Shown here one piece after another: positions 32,746 to 45,014 of a stretch of 64,000 bases of DNA. The DNA comes from Astrocystis sublimbata (lineage: Eukaryota > Ascomycota > Sordariomycetes > Xylariales > Xylariaceae). Made by a program: the position numbers and the translations under genes. The notes below the pieces were generated by a model. It was not told the origin of the DNA. It searched no databases and saw nothing but the letters and a program-made list of their open reading frames with translations. The stretch is from positions 62,001 through 126,000 of the forward strand of contig JAJNNY010000021.1 in assembly GCA_022453515.1 (NCBI GenBank). Reading direction: 5' to 3'. The number at the start of each line of letters is the position of its first letter. Position 1 is the stretch's first letter.

Positions 32746-35700
32746 GTAAGAGACTGCAATACGCCGTACTCTCGACTGAGTGAGTCATGGTTCTGCATAC
32801 TTCAATTTCCTGTTTCTGCCTATGTGACTGCGGCCTTTCTTTTAAGGCCAGAATGATGCGGCAGTGATATTACAAACCTCAGCCTCGTGTAGAAGGGCTA
32901 CCCGAAAAGGCTACCCGGGCTACGAGTGTCAGGGAAGAAATCCTACAAGAAACGATTCCTGGGGTGCCTGTACCAGAAGCCTGTCTTGTCTGTGTCCGGG
33001 GAAGGAGAGTCTTAGTTTGAGAGTACAAATGTCCCAGGCATCCAGGCAGTGTGGTACAGGTAGTCTCAATTACCATGCCTTTGCCCCCTGCGATGAAGTT
33101 GAACTGCTTCTGCTAGCGGCTATACATCACTATACGCTTGACAGCCTATCACTCGTCAAAGCAGGACATCCAATGAGCCGAGATGTATGGATGATACAAT
33201 CCCGCCGTAGCTGACGTGAGATGCTTGTCCTTCATTGCCCCGCAAGTTTGAACATTGACATGGAAACAACTCTATCTAGGAAAGACAGTTCTGTATGGAA
33301 AACTGCAGCGACTCCCTACCCAAGCCTTGAGAGGTTCTCCTCTAGCTCGGACTTGCAATACGGATGTTCAATAGACAGAAGACATGGGGTAACGGCCTAA
33401 TTAGAGCGAGAATTTACCCGACTGAGACCCGAAGATGCGCGCGCTCTTACCTACCTAACGTTCGAGGGCGTAAGATGATCTACATCGTATGCTACTCTGT
33501 GGCACAATAATTCTCCGTGGTTGTATTTTGTGATCTCACTTTGACTCGCTCCAATACACACCGCTCTCTCACTGTTATGTTACTATGGACATATAGACAA
33601 TTGCTGCCCAAAACAATATAACGCTCGCATTTACCGCGGGTGACAGACGGCAAAATATGATATGATCAGCGCTGCAACTTACGGTTTTCAGAACGAGTCT
33701 CGCAACGTCTCATTGGCCGCATCGAACGGCGAGTGGTCAGCCTTAGTGCGTTTCGAAGACAGCGACTAACGAGTCTGCAAAAATGACCTATCAGAAAGCT
33801 CCGAATGCAGTGGTGAATGAGGAACATCGCTGTTGGCACGAGGAGGTCTTAGCACTCGTTACCCTCTTTACCGCTTTACCGCTACTTTGAGGGGGGGTAT
33901 TTGTTATCAGCACGACCTCGTCGCAACCGTTAGAAATGTTACAGTAATGATCTCTCGATGCGGTCTGTATGCGACATAGGTGCATTAGAAGTTGCATTAG
34001 CAGAACCACATAAAGTATGGAGTCGTGAATATCACCCGCGGGTTCTGGCCCTTGGCAATGCCGGTCCTCGCCGGTCGCAAGCACTTACTGTCGAACTGCT
34101 CATGCCATCTAATCTCTGATGTGGGTTAGCATGACTCGCAAAAAAAAGGGCAGAAGATGAAAGAACATCAATTCCCCCTCGGAACTTTACAGACTTACTC
34201 GTAACTCTGTACGGTCGGTGAATCGCGGAGATCTAACAATCCATCTTTTTTTTTTTTTCGAAAAGCCCCAACCAACCAACTAACTTGAAAGTCAGGTAGT
34301 GTAGTGCGGTGTAGTGCGGCGTAGTGTCTCTCCGGATTCCCCGGACCCCAAATTTTACGGCCCCAAACGAAACCCCCCAGCGACGGACCCTAAACGGGCG
34401 CCGTAAATGCCTAGACACAACAACCAGCAACAGGGAGCGCGACGCCGTGCGGCAAGTCAGCTGACACGGACGCTTCGGGCGCAACAATACGGGTTTCGGT
34501 ACGGGGTAAACGCCAGGAAAGGCGACGAGGGGGGGTATTGGAAGTTGGCTGCAGCCGACAGTGTGACGTAGCGGTGCCGTCGCGCCTTAGTGTTATCTGT
34601 TATTTGAGTTTTGCGTATCTGCTGCACAGTATCAGTTGGCTTGTTGCAGTGCATGTAGGCACGGCTTGTCTGTTGCTTTGCGTGATAACACCTCCGCATT
34701 TCCCAACTCCACGATTTCTATTCCTGCCCGACCAACGACTAGCCATAGCCATCTATGTAAGTATCTCCCCGCAAAAAGGAGCCCACTGACTGCAATAGTT
34801 CAAACAGGTTGCGCACCAAGCCCGCAATTATGAAATCCTTCGTGACGAACGTTGCATTCTCTGCCTTGTCTCTCCCTCTCTCCGCGTTGCAAGGGCCCGA
34901 GGCCCATGCACAACACTTACACGCCCGAACATTGATGGTTATTCCCAACATGCGTGATGATGCACCCCGGCAAGGTCCTAAGGAACCGTACCAGAAACTG
35001 GCTCTGCCTGGCAGATGGGCAGGCCACCACCGGGTTTATTCAGGCCAGTACAAGAGGCCAAGGAATTAAATTCGCCGGTTCGCGTTACCCGTTGCTTTGC
35101 TCAAAGCGGCAGCCCGAGCCTTACACATGGGTTCTGCTATGGTTCTGACATGGTGGCCTTGCCTCAGGTAGCTTAGGTGGCATGGTAACCACAACACCCC
35201 CTCCATGGATGAGTTCCCAATACGGTAAGAATTTACGCATTTACGCACTTGCGTATGTAGGGCGGCGGCGGCGGCAGCAGCGTAGGTGCGGCCGTTAGCA
35301 ACTGGCGATAAAAGGTGTGGGTAGGTAGTATTGTGTTTTCGGCTGGTATGCTACTCAGTCCGATCGTCCCGGCGCAGTATAACATTGTTGTGATGGTGGT
35401 GGGTGGTAGTAAGACGTAGGCATTTGAGTGAGGATTGAGTGATCGGCCTAGTATCGCGGCTTGCGTCTATCCGAATGTTTGATTGACCCTCACTCCGATC
35501 TTCTAATTCCTGGAATACTTGGAGCGACGGTAAGCGGGTGATATTCAGGAGAATGTTGACGCAAGTCCAGGAACCCTGGCCCTGCCTGGGCGTGAATTTA
35601 CATTTACCGAGTACAGTACTTTGGCTGCTTCGCTCGAAGAAGCGGTGCGCGATTGGAAGTATTAGTGAGGTAGCATCGCGCCGTTTTCGCACAGTATTGC

Positions 35701-36543
35701 TGTTCTGGTCCTAGCGCCGGTGCACGTCGATACTTACAGTAGTAACTCGAGTAAGTACCTTTGCGTCCATGCATAGCGAGGTGGTACATCATGGACAACA
35801 TGGCATTTCGCCTTAACACGGCTAAAATGTGCACCATGGCTTATGATATGCATCCAAATGACATGTCCTATTCTTTCAAAAAGGAAAGCCGAAAACACGT
35901 AAGAGTAATTGCAATCCGAGCATTTGACGCGCGAGCCTCGCGAGACTTCAGGTAGTTGCGAACGTCGATCCCTCCCGTCCCAAGCCCCTCGCGTTCGGAT
36001 CCGGAATTAATTAATAATGGGCTGAGGCAACTATAAGATGATGTAAGATACATGTGATATGTGGAGATACCACGGTCCCCTGGGGCGCCGCACTCTGCAC
36101 GGAATTAGATTGCCGAATCGTTAGGCCAAGATCATGCGCATTGGTACATTATCACAAGATGCAATACGCTTTAGGTTCAGTTGAAAATTTCTATTGGCTA
36201 TGAGTGCCTGAGCGCTACTCTAGTTCTGCGAGGTGCCCCATCTCCCATCGTGGGATATCCAAAGGCTAGCTGAATAGTGGTATCATTTCAAAATAAAAAA
36301 TGGGAAAAACGAAAACAGTTTGAACATGCTATGAGTGTAATTCTACCCCCATGTTCGACCCCATGCGACAGTGTTGTGCAATAACGCCAATCAGATATGA
36401 TCGGTCTAGATCAGTGATCTCTGTACATTTCGTTAACTGGTCTCAGCCAGTTCCTCGCAGGATATCGTATTGTCGTAGTCAATCCCGTTGACGTGATGGT
36501 GTCGCTAAATAACTCGAATGCAACCCTCTTGCGTTTATGTAGC
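32746..36543. other. Intergenic, 3.8 kb, no convincing gene
   Basis: The longest empty stretch. It contains a run of 13 T at about 34246, short GTAGTGCGG tandem words at 34299-34327 and a GGCGGCGGC run near 35265. One ATG-led frame at 34830-35069 is listed separately at low confidence. The region before 36543 is the 3' side of the sugar transporter. No transposase, reverse transcriptase or tRNA seen. Confidence 0.5.
34830..35069 (+). CDS. Possible small secreted peptide, 79 residues
   Basis: Frame from the ATG at 34830 to TAA. The start MKSFVTNVAFSALSLPLSA looks like a signal peptide with a cut near EAHA|QH. The rest is polar and basic with no Cys and no known motif. It stands alone in a long intergenic stretch. 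It could be the first exon of a longer gene, or chance. I do not recognise it. Confidence 0.22.
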   Translation: MKSFVTNVAFSALSLPLSALQGPEAHAQHLHARTLMVIPNMRDDAPRQGPKEPYQKLALPGRWAGHHRVYSGQYKRPRN

Positions 36544-38220
36544 TTAGACTTCTGATCCGTCTGATGATGATGAACGGACCATGGGCTTCTCCGCCACCTC
36601 TTCCGTCTCTACACTGATTCCGTACTCGCGGGCCTTGTTCAAAACCTCGTCCTCGTGGAGGAAAGGTAGCTCCTTGGCGGCCTTGACGTAGCTGATGTTC
36701 TCCGTGTAACCCTTGGCGAAGATGACATCAATCTCTTCCAGACTGCGACCGGCAGTCTCGGGGTAGAAGAAGTAGATGATGGGGAAGAAGATGGCGTTGA
36801 GGACGGCGAAGAAGAGGTAAGTACCCCAACCGTGGGTACCGGTGTTGGCGACGAGGACGGGAGTGATCATGACGATGAAGAAGTTCCAGATCCAGTTACT
36901 GACGGTTGAGGAGGCAGTAGCCTTGGCACGAGTCTTGAGGGGGTTGATCTCGGCGGGGTACAACCAAGGTAGGGGTAGCCAGGTGGCACCGAAGAATGCG
37001 ATGTAGGTGAACAGACCGACAGCGGCACCCTTGGCGGCGGCGGCAGTACCTGGAATCAAGGCACCAAACGTGAGAACCATGGACAGGCACTGTCCAACAG
37101 TACCGATGAGGTACAGCTTTCGGCGACCAACACGCTCGACGGCGAACCAGGAAGTAGTGGCGAAGAGGGCGTAGACGATCTGGTTAACACCACCGAGCAG
37201 CAGCGCAGTCTGCTGTGAAGTACCAATGGCAGTCTGGAACAGGATGGGGAAGTAATAGATGACAGCGTTGCAACCAGACAATTGCTGGAACATCTGCGAT
37301 GAGAAGCCCAGAATCATGCGGCGGAAGTGTTGAGTAGGACCGCCAGTGAAAAGATCCGACACCTTGGTCTTGTTGTCGAGCTGGCCAGACGCAACGACGG
37401 CGGCCCGGAGGTTTCCGAGCTGGGTGTTGAGAGCAGGATCGGTCCGAGTCTCGCCGTTCAGGGCAGCTAAGATTTCTTTGGCTTCTTCCGTCCGATCATG
37501 CGACAGCAACCATCGGGGACTTTCCGGCAGGTCGATCATGAGAATCAGGACAGCAACGGCGAAAACGATCTGGAAGGCGATGGGGAACCGCCAGACAAAC
37601 TTGTGGGGTCCGTAACTGGCACCGTAGTCGAGCCAGTAAGCAATCAACGTGCCAATGGCAACATTGCCGCCTTCAATGCAGATAAGCTTGCCTCGGTTGT
37701 GCGAGTGAGAGCATCTATTAGGAGCGATAGTGTTAGCTCGAGACACTTCAGCCATGGCATGGGAGAAAACTTACTCTGCTTGCCAGATGGGAATGGTCGA
37801 AGTGTTGATACCATTACCCATACCAGTAATGAATCGTCCAATGATGAATTGGGCAGTAGCACCGTGGTTGGGAGGCACAGAGGAGATCTGGATGACAACA
37901 CCGATGATCATGGTTATAGCGCCGAGGAAGATGGCTTTCCGCCGACCAAGCTTGTCGCCAAATGTGAGGATAAAGAGTGCACCGAAGAAACAACCGACAG
38001 CGTAAATGGAAACGACGAAGCCTTGCCATGTTTCGTCGCCATCGACCTGAGGAAAGTCCTGTTTGAAGGGATCACCAGAGATGATACCGGACATGACACC
38101 TTGATCGTAACCGAACAGCAAGAAGTCGATTGTGGCCACGAGGGTAATCATGTTCTGCAAAGTCTTGCCAGACTTGCCCCAGTACGTGGGCACGCCGGCC
38201 GCATTGTCTTTGGGCCCCAT
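36544..38220 (-). CDS. MFS sugar/H+ symporter
   Basis: Exons in gene order are 38220-37775 and 37714-36544, giving 538 residues with about 12 membrane spans. It belongs to the sugar porter family, which takes up mono- or disaccharides across the plasma membrane. Signatures seen: FLLFGYDQGVMSGII in helix 1, DKLGRRK in loop 2-3, PESPRWLL before the central loop, QMFQQLSGCNAVIYY in helix 7, VGRRKLYLIGT in loop 8-9 and PETAGRSLEEID after helix 12. The intron (37715-37774) splits the GRFITGMGNG-IWQAE region. The N- and C-termini are cytosolic and the tail is Ser-rich. Exact substrate cannot be read; the CAZyme neighbours make pentose or hexose uptake plausible. Confidence 0.93.
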
Positions 38221-41200
38221 GATGTGCGGCTCAATGGTTTGTCGACATAAAATAGAATCTCAACTATGGAGGAGATGGGGAAGTCTAGAACGGGCGGGTG
38301 TAAGATGGGGGAGGAGAGATGGGATGGAGATGACTGGATGGGAGGACAGAGTCTAAGGGTCGCGGGATCTTGGGTATTTATCCATCTATTCGTCTGACGG
38401 TACTCCATTCGAGCGTCACCTTGCAGTTCAACATCATCAAGCACGTGGGGACCTGGCGGTTGCCCTCTCACAAATACATGCATGCTCCGAGCTTAGACCG
38501 AATAGAGTTCCTAGGATGGCCCGTATAAAAACCCACAATTCCTGATGATGCGAGCGTCACGTACGTAAGTAGTGCTGGAGACGTACATACACATACATAC
38601 TGTATCGCTCGAACATAGTGTATGTACAGTAGGCCGTGAACCAAGATTCGGCGATGACGATCAATGGTATTGGCCGCACTGCAGGCTCGGCAGGCTGGAT
38701 AGAGGGGACGAGGGTGATAAGACGGCCCACAAGAGGCTGAAGGATTCAGGCCTTGGGCCAGTTACAGTCGCGGCTGGCGCATGCTCTAGGGGACCGTGGC
38801 TCGCCGTGGCTAGGAACAAGCAGGCGGCTCGTGAAGAATCTTCAAAAACGATGTCATAGGCCCACACCCCCAAGCCCACTTCCGCGGCATGGCAGCGGAG
38901 CGCGATGACTCGGTCAGCCTCTGGTCAGTCCATCTGGGCGAGAATGGACAGGCTAACGGAGGTGTGGATCTACGGCGCCCCTTGGCGCTCCCTCGCTCGC
39001 CTGGCACGTCTGACGGCACCGACGCCAAGGTCGGCTATGGGGTCAATTCCTGTGCCACAGCGGAACCGGCAGCCATGATGGTCCTAGTGTGGTTTGCTGA
39101 GGCGTGGCAGCGGCACTCGCAAACGGCTCCCATGTCTCTTGCCATGCTCCCAAGCCTGCCCAAGCCGGCACAGCACCAGGCTCGAGAGGCTTGCCAGGAG
39201 TGCCAGGACCAACAGTTGATAGGCAGGAGGATTGGCGCGAGATTGACGCACTGGGAATTCCCCAAAGCAGTATACCGCGCTCGCCGCGCATCTGCTAGCG
39301 GGACGGGATTGGGATCGCCGGCGTGTTGGCTGCAGGGCTCGACCAGAAGTCGACCAGAACTTGACGATGCATACGTACCTGATCGATAGCATCGACATTT
39401 TTCGGTGATAAGTGCAGTATTCATGAACAACATTGAGCCGCGCGAGCCCCAGCCACGACCGGCAACGTCGGAAGCCCACCAGCAATTACGCTCGCACGGG
39501 CTTTGCGCGAATCGAACGAAACATAAAAAAAAATGCAGGTCTCGTGATGTCAAAGAGAGAAGAATGCCCATGCTCAGCTGAGGCAGAGCCCTGTCGAGGC
39601 CTGTCGGCACTGAACGCAGAATGCTCCTCGCTAGGTAAGTACCTAATCTGGCATCGTGCGGCGGGCAAAAAGACTTAGGGTCCTGTCCCGCTATTCTTCC
39701 TCGGCGCCCCACCTACATACTTAAGTACCCACCCAGCGGCATTATCTAGCGCCCTGATTGACTGCCGACCCAACGCTTGTGGCTTGCCCCGATATAAATG
39801 ATGTCATGGCAGATTAGTAAAACTTTCACGCCCCGACTTTTTCTCTTTCCTTTTCCAAACCTTTAATTTTTTCGGCGTTTTCGAAGAACGAAGGATAGTC
39901 TTGTCTTGGTCTGTGTCGTCGTGGATTACTATTCCGGACGAGACTGGAGTTGCTTTTGATCTAGTTCGCTTTGGCGCATCTCGAGGTACCGCCATGTTGG
40001 TACCGTGGCCGGTCCAGAACATGTCGACCCCGAAGACCCCAAACCCCGTGCTCGCAACCCCATGAGCACCACAAAATCTCCAGAGACTCGCTTGTTTACG
40101 GTGGTTGCATCGTGGAGTGGGTTTCCTGGAGATGAGGAGCCTGGGGACTATTGTCACGGCCCGCTTTTCTCGCACTGGAGATGCCCACACAAAATCCGTC
40201 CGAAACCACTCTCTGCCAATAAGGCATTTTTGAGGCATCCTTTCGCTTAGCCAGAGTGGGTTCGGCACCATGTGGTTGGATATGAGGTCCTATTCGCAAC
40301 CGCCCTCACGATGTGTGCTTTCTCCGGTGGCTTGGGCACTGTGCATTCCTACAGACACGAAGGATGATTTCTTGCAGCTTTGGAACGTTGCCTGGGGAAG
40401 TCAGAAGAGGGGAAAAATCAAATTGTTGGAAGATCTCTATTCCACCGAGGAAGCGACATTACGCTCACCTGTCACACCTGTGTATGCTACTTTCCCCGGG
40501 CATCCATTTTCTCTCATTGCGGGAGGGAGGCCGAGGGAGGCCTTTGTCCATGAATGATTATACGCTCGCTACTCGAATATTGGGTCATCATCAGTCAGAT
40601 TGAGCATACTAGCTTCAACCCTGGATGATAGCTATAGTCTGGTTGTGGTATTATTTTTAACGTACGATTCACGCAAGGTAAGGCCTGGTACACTGAGGAA
40701 CAGTCCGCTCGGCCGTTGCTCTTTACCTTATCCTCGGGCAGAACCTCGGGTACCCTACTTGCATAGATCTAGCCAGACCGTAGCCAGCAACAACTCCATA
40801 AAATCATTCTCACCTACCTAACTTACTCACTACAGTGGAGTCAAAAGTGGGCTGCAATCCCACATCCCACATTCTCCGCATAAAACTAACAACGAGCAGA
40901 TTCACCCACGATCTAACATTCATAGGATTTCGGAACACGGCATGAGTAAGGCCTCTAGACTATTATTCAGCAAGCAATATTATCATCCAGAAGCGCCGCC
41001 GAGGCACACATGTAATATATATTGGTTCGGGGTTAATTTCCAAATATCACCACTCCAAGACATTTATGCAGTTTACTCGTACCATACTCATAACAGGTAC
41101 AGATGACTTGAAAACATTCGAAATTTCTATTATAGTACTGACATAGTTGGGCAACATATGTACTCGTAGCACGCGACACTCATGGGTAATTTTTCAACCG

Positions 41201-41621
41201 GGCTAGTTTGTCATTTTCATCAGCCTCGAGATATGATTAGAAATCGAGTACTATTTTCAGCTGAGCCGCTTTGTGGAACGGAGCTGATCACATGGTTCCG
41301 AACAGTTGGTTCACTTTGACGATCAGTATCACGAGCCATAGGTAGACGGGCGAGGCGGGTAGTTTACACAAATGTATTCGGCATTCCTATTTTGTTCTGA
41401 CTACTCGGGTACGCAGTGGTTACAACAACGCGTGAGTCGCGTATCCCAGTGTATAAGCTGGCGAAAATACGGTGACCCGACATATGGCAAATTAGAGAAG
41501 CCCATGAAACAGTAGTCATGTGGACACTCAATTTAGGTCTCCAGATCCTTTTACCAACCATACCGTCAATTGCATCGGACCGGGTCATCCCTGTCAACAC
41601 GATGTGCAGATGCATTGTATC
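38221..41621. other. Intergenic, 3.4 kb
   Basis: Holds the sugar transporter promoter (a TAAATA word on the minus strand near 38370) and the 2EXR 3' side. GC-rich open frames at 39035-39712 lack codon or motif support. 41000-41300 is AT-rich. One small basic frame (39804-39995) is listed separately. Confidence 0.5.
39804..39995 (-). CDS. Possible small Lys-rich protein, 63 residues
   Basis: ATG at 39995 in a strong context (CCAACATGGCGG) leads a frame rich in Lys, Arg, Thr and Ser (MAVPRDAPKRTRSKATPV ... KKLKVWKRKEKKSGRE). It resembles a disordered nuclear-protein N-terminus. There is no domain and no splice continuation that I can defend. It could equally be chance. Confidence 0.2.
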   Translation of the reverse strand: MAVPRDAPKRTRSKATPVSSGIVIHDDTDQDKTILRSSKTPKKLKVWKRKEKKSGRESFTNLP

Positions 41622-42557
41622 TTAGGTTGCATTACTGGCAACTGGATCGGCAACTCGATCCTCTCCAGACTCATCTTCTTCAGCCTCATCCTTTTGCTCT
41701 GGCAATTGCTCGCTTTGAGCATTAGGGGCGACGAGCAAGGGAGCCAGGTCTTCCTTACGCATTAGGAGATGCGGGACCGGAACTTGTCTATCTGAATATT
41801 GCAGTAATAATTCGTGCAGCGTGACGGTGCTCGAGTAGTCCCACTCCGCCTTGTAGGGCACAAATTCAATGAAGTCGTCCATCTCAGCCCGTCCCACCGA
41901 TCGTTTATCCTGAGCAGCGCGCACGAGGAGGTGAACCGTCTTGAAGCCTTCACGGGAACCCAAGTCACGCGTCAAACGATATCCCAGAAAGATGCCATCG
42001 ATCCAAGTCTGCGATAGGACTTTGTAGAACAGAGCTTGACTGGAGTAATCCAAAGTGTGTGCACACGAACCAAACATGACATGGCGGATCTTGCTGGCTT
42101 CGGATGTTCCGACAATATTCTCATAGCCCATGGCGGTGTCACTCCAGTATACAGTGTCCTGCTGTCTAATGGCGAAATGATCCTGCTTTGGTTCAAGACA
42201 CAAATCATACTCTCTGGCGTCGAGCGAAAAGAGAATCATGCCCTTCATGGCACACCATCTGCTCTCGCGGCACACACCCAGCAGGGGGCACGCCTGTTCT
42301 CGAACAAGTCCATCAATGGTGATGGTGAGGCAGACTCCATCTTCCTCAACTTCGCTCTTGGCAGTGGTGTCGGCGCGGATGATGCGTGGGATGCTGACAA
42401 CAAGCTCCCAGATCATGAGACGGAGCTCGGTGGCGAGATGGTTGAAACCGACAGGTGTTCTGTTGGGATTGGGAACCACTTCCGAGACCTGGTTGGCGCC
42501 TTCGCAGAGGCTCTTCACTTGATTATCTTCCATTGTGACCTGATCGCACATGAGCAT
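41622..42557 (-). CDS. 2EXR domain protein
   Basis: A single exon of 311 residues from the first ATG at 42557; a second in-frame ATG at 42533 (MEDNQVKSL) is as likely. The central part has the fungal 2EXR signature: FNHLATELRLMIWELVVSIPRII with later CPLLGVCRESR. This family is widespread and expanded in filamentous ascomycetes, and its biochemical role is unknown. The C-terminus is Glu/Asp-rich (DEAEEDESGEDR). No signal peptide or membrane span is visible. It stands alone, with a paired GGTTAACC motif 500 bases upstream. Confidence 0.8.
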   Translation of the reverse strand: MLMCDQVTMEDNQVKSLCEGANQVSEVVPNPNRTPVGFNHLATELRLMIWELVVSIPRIIRADTTAKSEVEEDGVCLTITIDGLVREQACPLLGVCRESRWCAMKGMILFSLDAREYDLCLEPKQDHFAIRQQDTVYWSDTAMGYENIVGTSEASKIRHVMFGSCAHTLDYSSQALFYKVLSQTWIDGIFLGYRLTRDLGSREGFKTVHLLVRAAQDKRSVGRAEMDDFIEFVPYKAEWDYSSTVTLHELLLQYSDRQVPVPHLLMRKEDLAPLLVAPNAQSEQLPEQKDEAEEDESGEDRVADPVASNAT

Positions 42558-44425
42558 ACAGTCGCACAATTAGCTGTTTGAGGTGATAAGACACTTACTG
42601 TTTTCAGGTCGATGTTCCCAAGCAGGGAGCTTGTCAAGGCATATGCAAGAATGTGGTATGCGCGAGGAAAGGGGAGGTTACACGGTACTGCTGCAGACTG
42701 TCGGGATGCAGTGACAATGATTGAACAATGATGGGCTGAGGAGCGGCAGATTGATCTCGAAGCCGAAAACTTGTGAGATGAATGCGGTAGAGGACCGCGA
42801 GGGCGAGTCGAGGTTCACCAGAGTGTCAAGAGTGCAATGCCTCTCCACGGTACTACATGTGACCAGTTCACGAGGCAGTTCATGAGGAAGGGAGCAGTCT
42901 GTAAAGAGAAAAGGGAAGCGTGCACTCGAGCGCTTTGCACAGACAAGAAGAAAGAAGGCACGCGTTTGCGTGTTTGTTTACAGTAGCTAGCTACGGGCTT
43001 GCAGTAACTACATTGTTAATGAGGCAGGAGCACTTTCACAGAGGGAATCCGGTTAACCATCCGGCTAACGGTTAACCACACTATTGCGTCACTTGTAGCA
43101 AGTGCCGTCCGTGGCTGCATGTTTGTACAAAGTATTCAATGGAAGACCTAGCATCAAATGGCAGGAACCATTCTTGTTTGTGAATCCGGATGCCTAGTAC
43201 CCAAGTTGATGTGTCTTCCTCTTTGCCGAGATACTCCATCCAGCCTGGACTCTCATTATCCTTTTACTATGATAGTTGTATGAAGTAGAAGCCACCCTGA
43301 GCACTGTGGTATTACCAGCAAAGCCTTAGGAGGCTACCATCAGAGAATGAGCAGAAAGCGGACTCGTGTGATCACTGGGACACCTCCACGAAGAAATCAC
43401 TAATAGAAGTCTCTGCGAAACATATTTATTTGGACACATAGAATCACAGGATATGCTTTAAGGAGAGAGACTGAAAGGCAGAATTCACACAGACTCAGTC
43501 ATGACTTTCGAGTAGAGAGTGATTTTCTACCAAGACGCTATGGTCATTGTTGGCACAGCTGGTAGGATGCTGTCAATGTTATTTGTTGCAGTTCTCACAG
43601 ATGTCTGGCCGTTCATTCTCTTCATTTTAATGCCCCAGTGGCTTTGCCTACGTTAATGGGCCTGGGAATGAAATCCTGCGCAAGATTAGAAACGAGTCAA
43701 GAAGCGTGGTTGTACCTGCCGAATGCTCAGTTCCACGCCACGTGCATTGTGTCTTATGTTCTGCTTGTTAGCTTTACTACTTCCCATTAATACTGGGTAG
43801 ATAAAACCATATTTGTTATCCAGTAACAGAGTTCTAGCTTTGTATATTGAGATGGCAATTTCAATGTGGCGCTACTAATCTGTGGACAGACTTGTGATAT
43901 CATACTGCTGACTACCTTGCCATACACTAAGTGGTTTTAACAAGAAGGAGCCGTCTACATCGGAATAATGATGCAAGTCGAGCTAATTTTGTTGCTTTTA
44001 AATGTTGATGCCATATGCGCCGGATCGCAACCAAATTGCAACCAAGCTCCATTGTCGGGCCTTTGAATGTTACCTTTTTATAATAAGACTTGTCGCCTGC
44101 AAGCGAACTTTGGGTCGAGGTAACTGTGCACAGCAACATTCAGCGCGGGACCGAGTCAAGAAGTCAATCGACATGGCACGATCCCAGATATAGCTCTATC
44201 GAATATAGTAGTGAATCACGGATAGAATGATCATTTGTGAGTGTGTTGTCATTGTTATTAGGTATCGACATCATTGTGAACCCGATTCAACATGTTCCCG
44301 ACTCAATTTGACATAGTGTCCTCCATACTCGACCAACTTTCATCTTGTACACAGACTCCATTTTATCTCACCGACAAGCTTTTGGCTTTGTATCTTACAG
44401 GTCTGTTCTTGTATGTCCGAGTCTC
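42558..44425. other. Intergenic, 1.9 kb
   Basis: Upstream of the 2EXR gene and downstream of the CVNH-like gene. Contains two GGTTAACC palindromes at 43051-43058 and 43070-43077. No gene seen. Confidence 0.55.
43051..43077. promoter_or_regulatory. Paired GGTTAACC palindromes
   Basis: Two perfect 8-base palindromes 19 bases centre to centre with CCGGCTAAC between them, about 500 bases before the 2EXR start. The arrangement looks like a dimeric factor site, but no factor is assigned. Confidence 0.35.
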
Positions 44426-45014
44426 TCAAGGGGGTGTTATGATATTGTTGAAACCTGGGCATGTCATAGGCTTGCTATCCCAGCAAGTCAATCGACCGTC
44501 CTTGTTGTACACAACATCTTCTGTTCAAGAAAGCGTTAGTGAGATGACGCAAAGGCAGGATGCATATTAGGATTGTTGTGCAGCTCACCTAGGTCGATCT
44601 CAGCGTCCTGGTACGGCGCGTTCTTGCCAAACATGCGGCAGCTGCAGAAGAAAACAGTGCCATTGTCGCCCGTGAGATGGCAGTTAACGCAGCTTTTGTC
44701 AAAGCCTCCGCTAAGGAACATGTTAAGACTGTGATTGAGAGGTCGCAATTGTGACTTTGTAATGAAGCATTGGGGAAGGAATTGGAAGCGACATACTTGA
44801 TAGTCTTGGCAAGGTGGCCGTGAGAGTTCATGAGGCAGTAGCTGAGATCAAGCATGGTGCAGATCTGGATGCCAGCGTACGAAGGGCACAGAGTGCTGAG
44901 GTAGGGCGTCTCATGGATGACGTTGAACATTGCATTGCCGCCAAAGTTGCATTCCTCTCGCCAACCAGCACTGGCAACACCAAGGAGGAGTGCGACGGGA
45001 AGGACTGGACGCAT
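44426..45014 (-). CDS. Small secreted cyanovirin-N-like (CVNH) protein
   Basis: Exons in gene order are 45014-44797, 44710-44589 and 44520-44426, giving 144 residues. The signal peptide MRPVLPVALLLGVASA leads it. The mature protein shows the two half-repeats of the CVNH fold: YLSTLCPSY ... LDLSYCLMNSHGHL in the first half, then GGFDKSCVNCHL ... VFFCSCR ... AEIDLEDVVYNKDGRLTCW in the second. Half one matches half two at the LDL-x-x-C-L-x-N-x-x-G-x-L pattern. CVNH proteins of fungi bind mannose-type glycans; here binding is inferred from fold only. Exon 3 is short and easily missed: without it the frame runs into a different tail with no GRLTCW end. It is Cys-rich and secreted, so an effector or defence lectin role is possible. 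Confidence 0.75.

Noticed and set aside
37498..38250. A 250-residue plus-strand open frame
   Set aside because: It is antisense to the sugar transporter and has a Asp/Asn/Gly-rich shadow composition without membrane spans.
39035..39712. A 225-residue minus-strand frame in an intergenic stretch
   Set aside because: GC-rich open frame with random-looking Cys/Arg/Ser content and no motif, signal or splice continuation.
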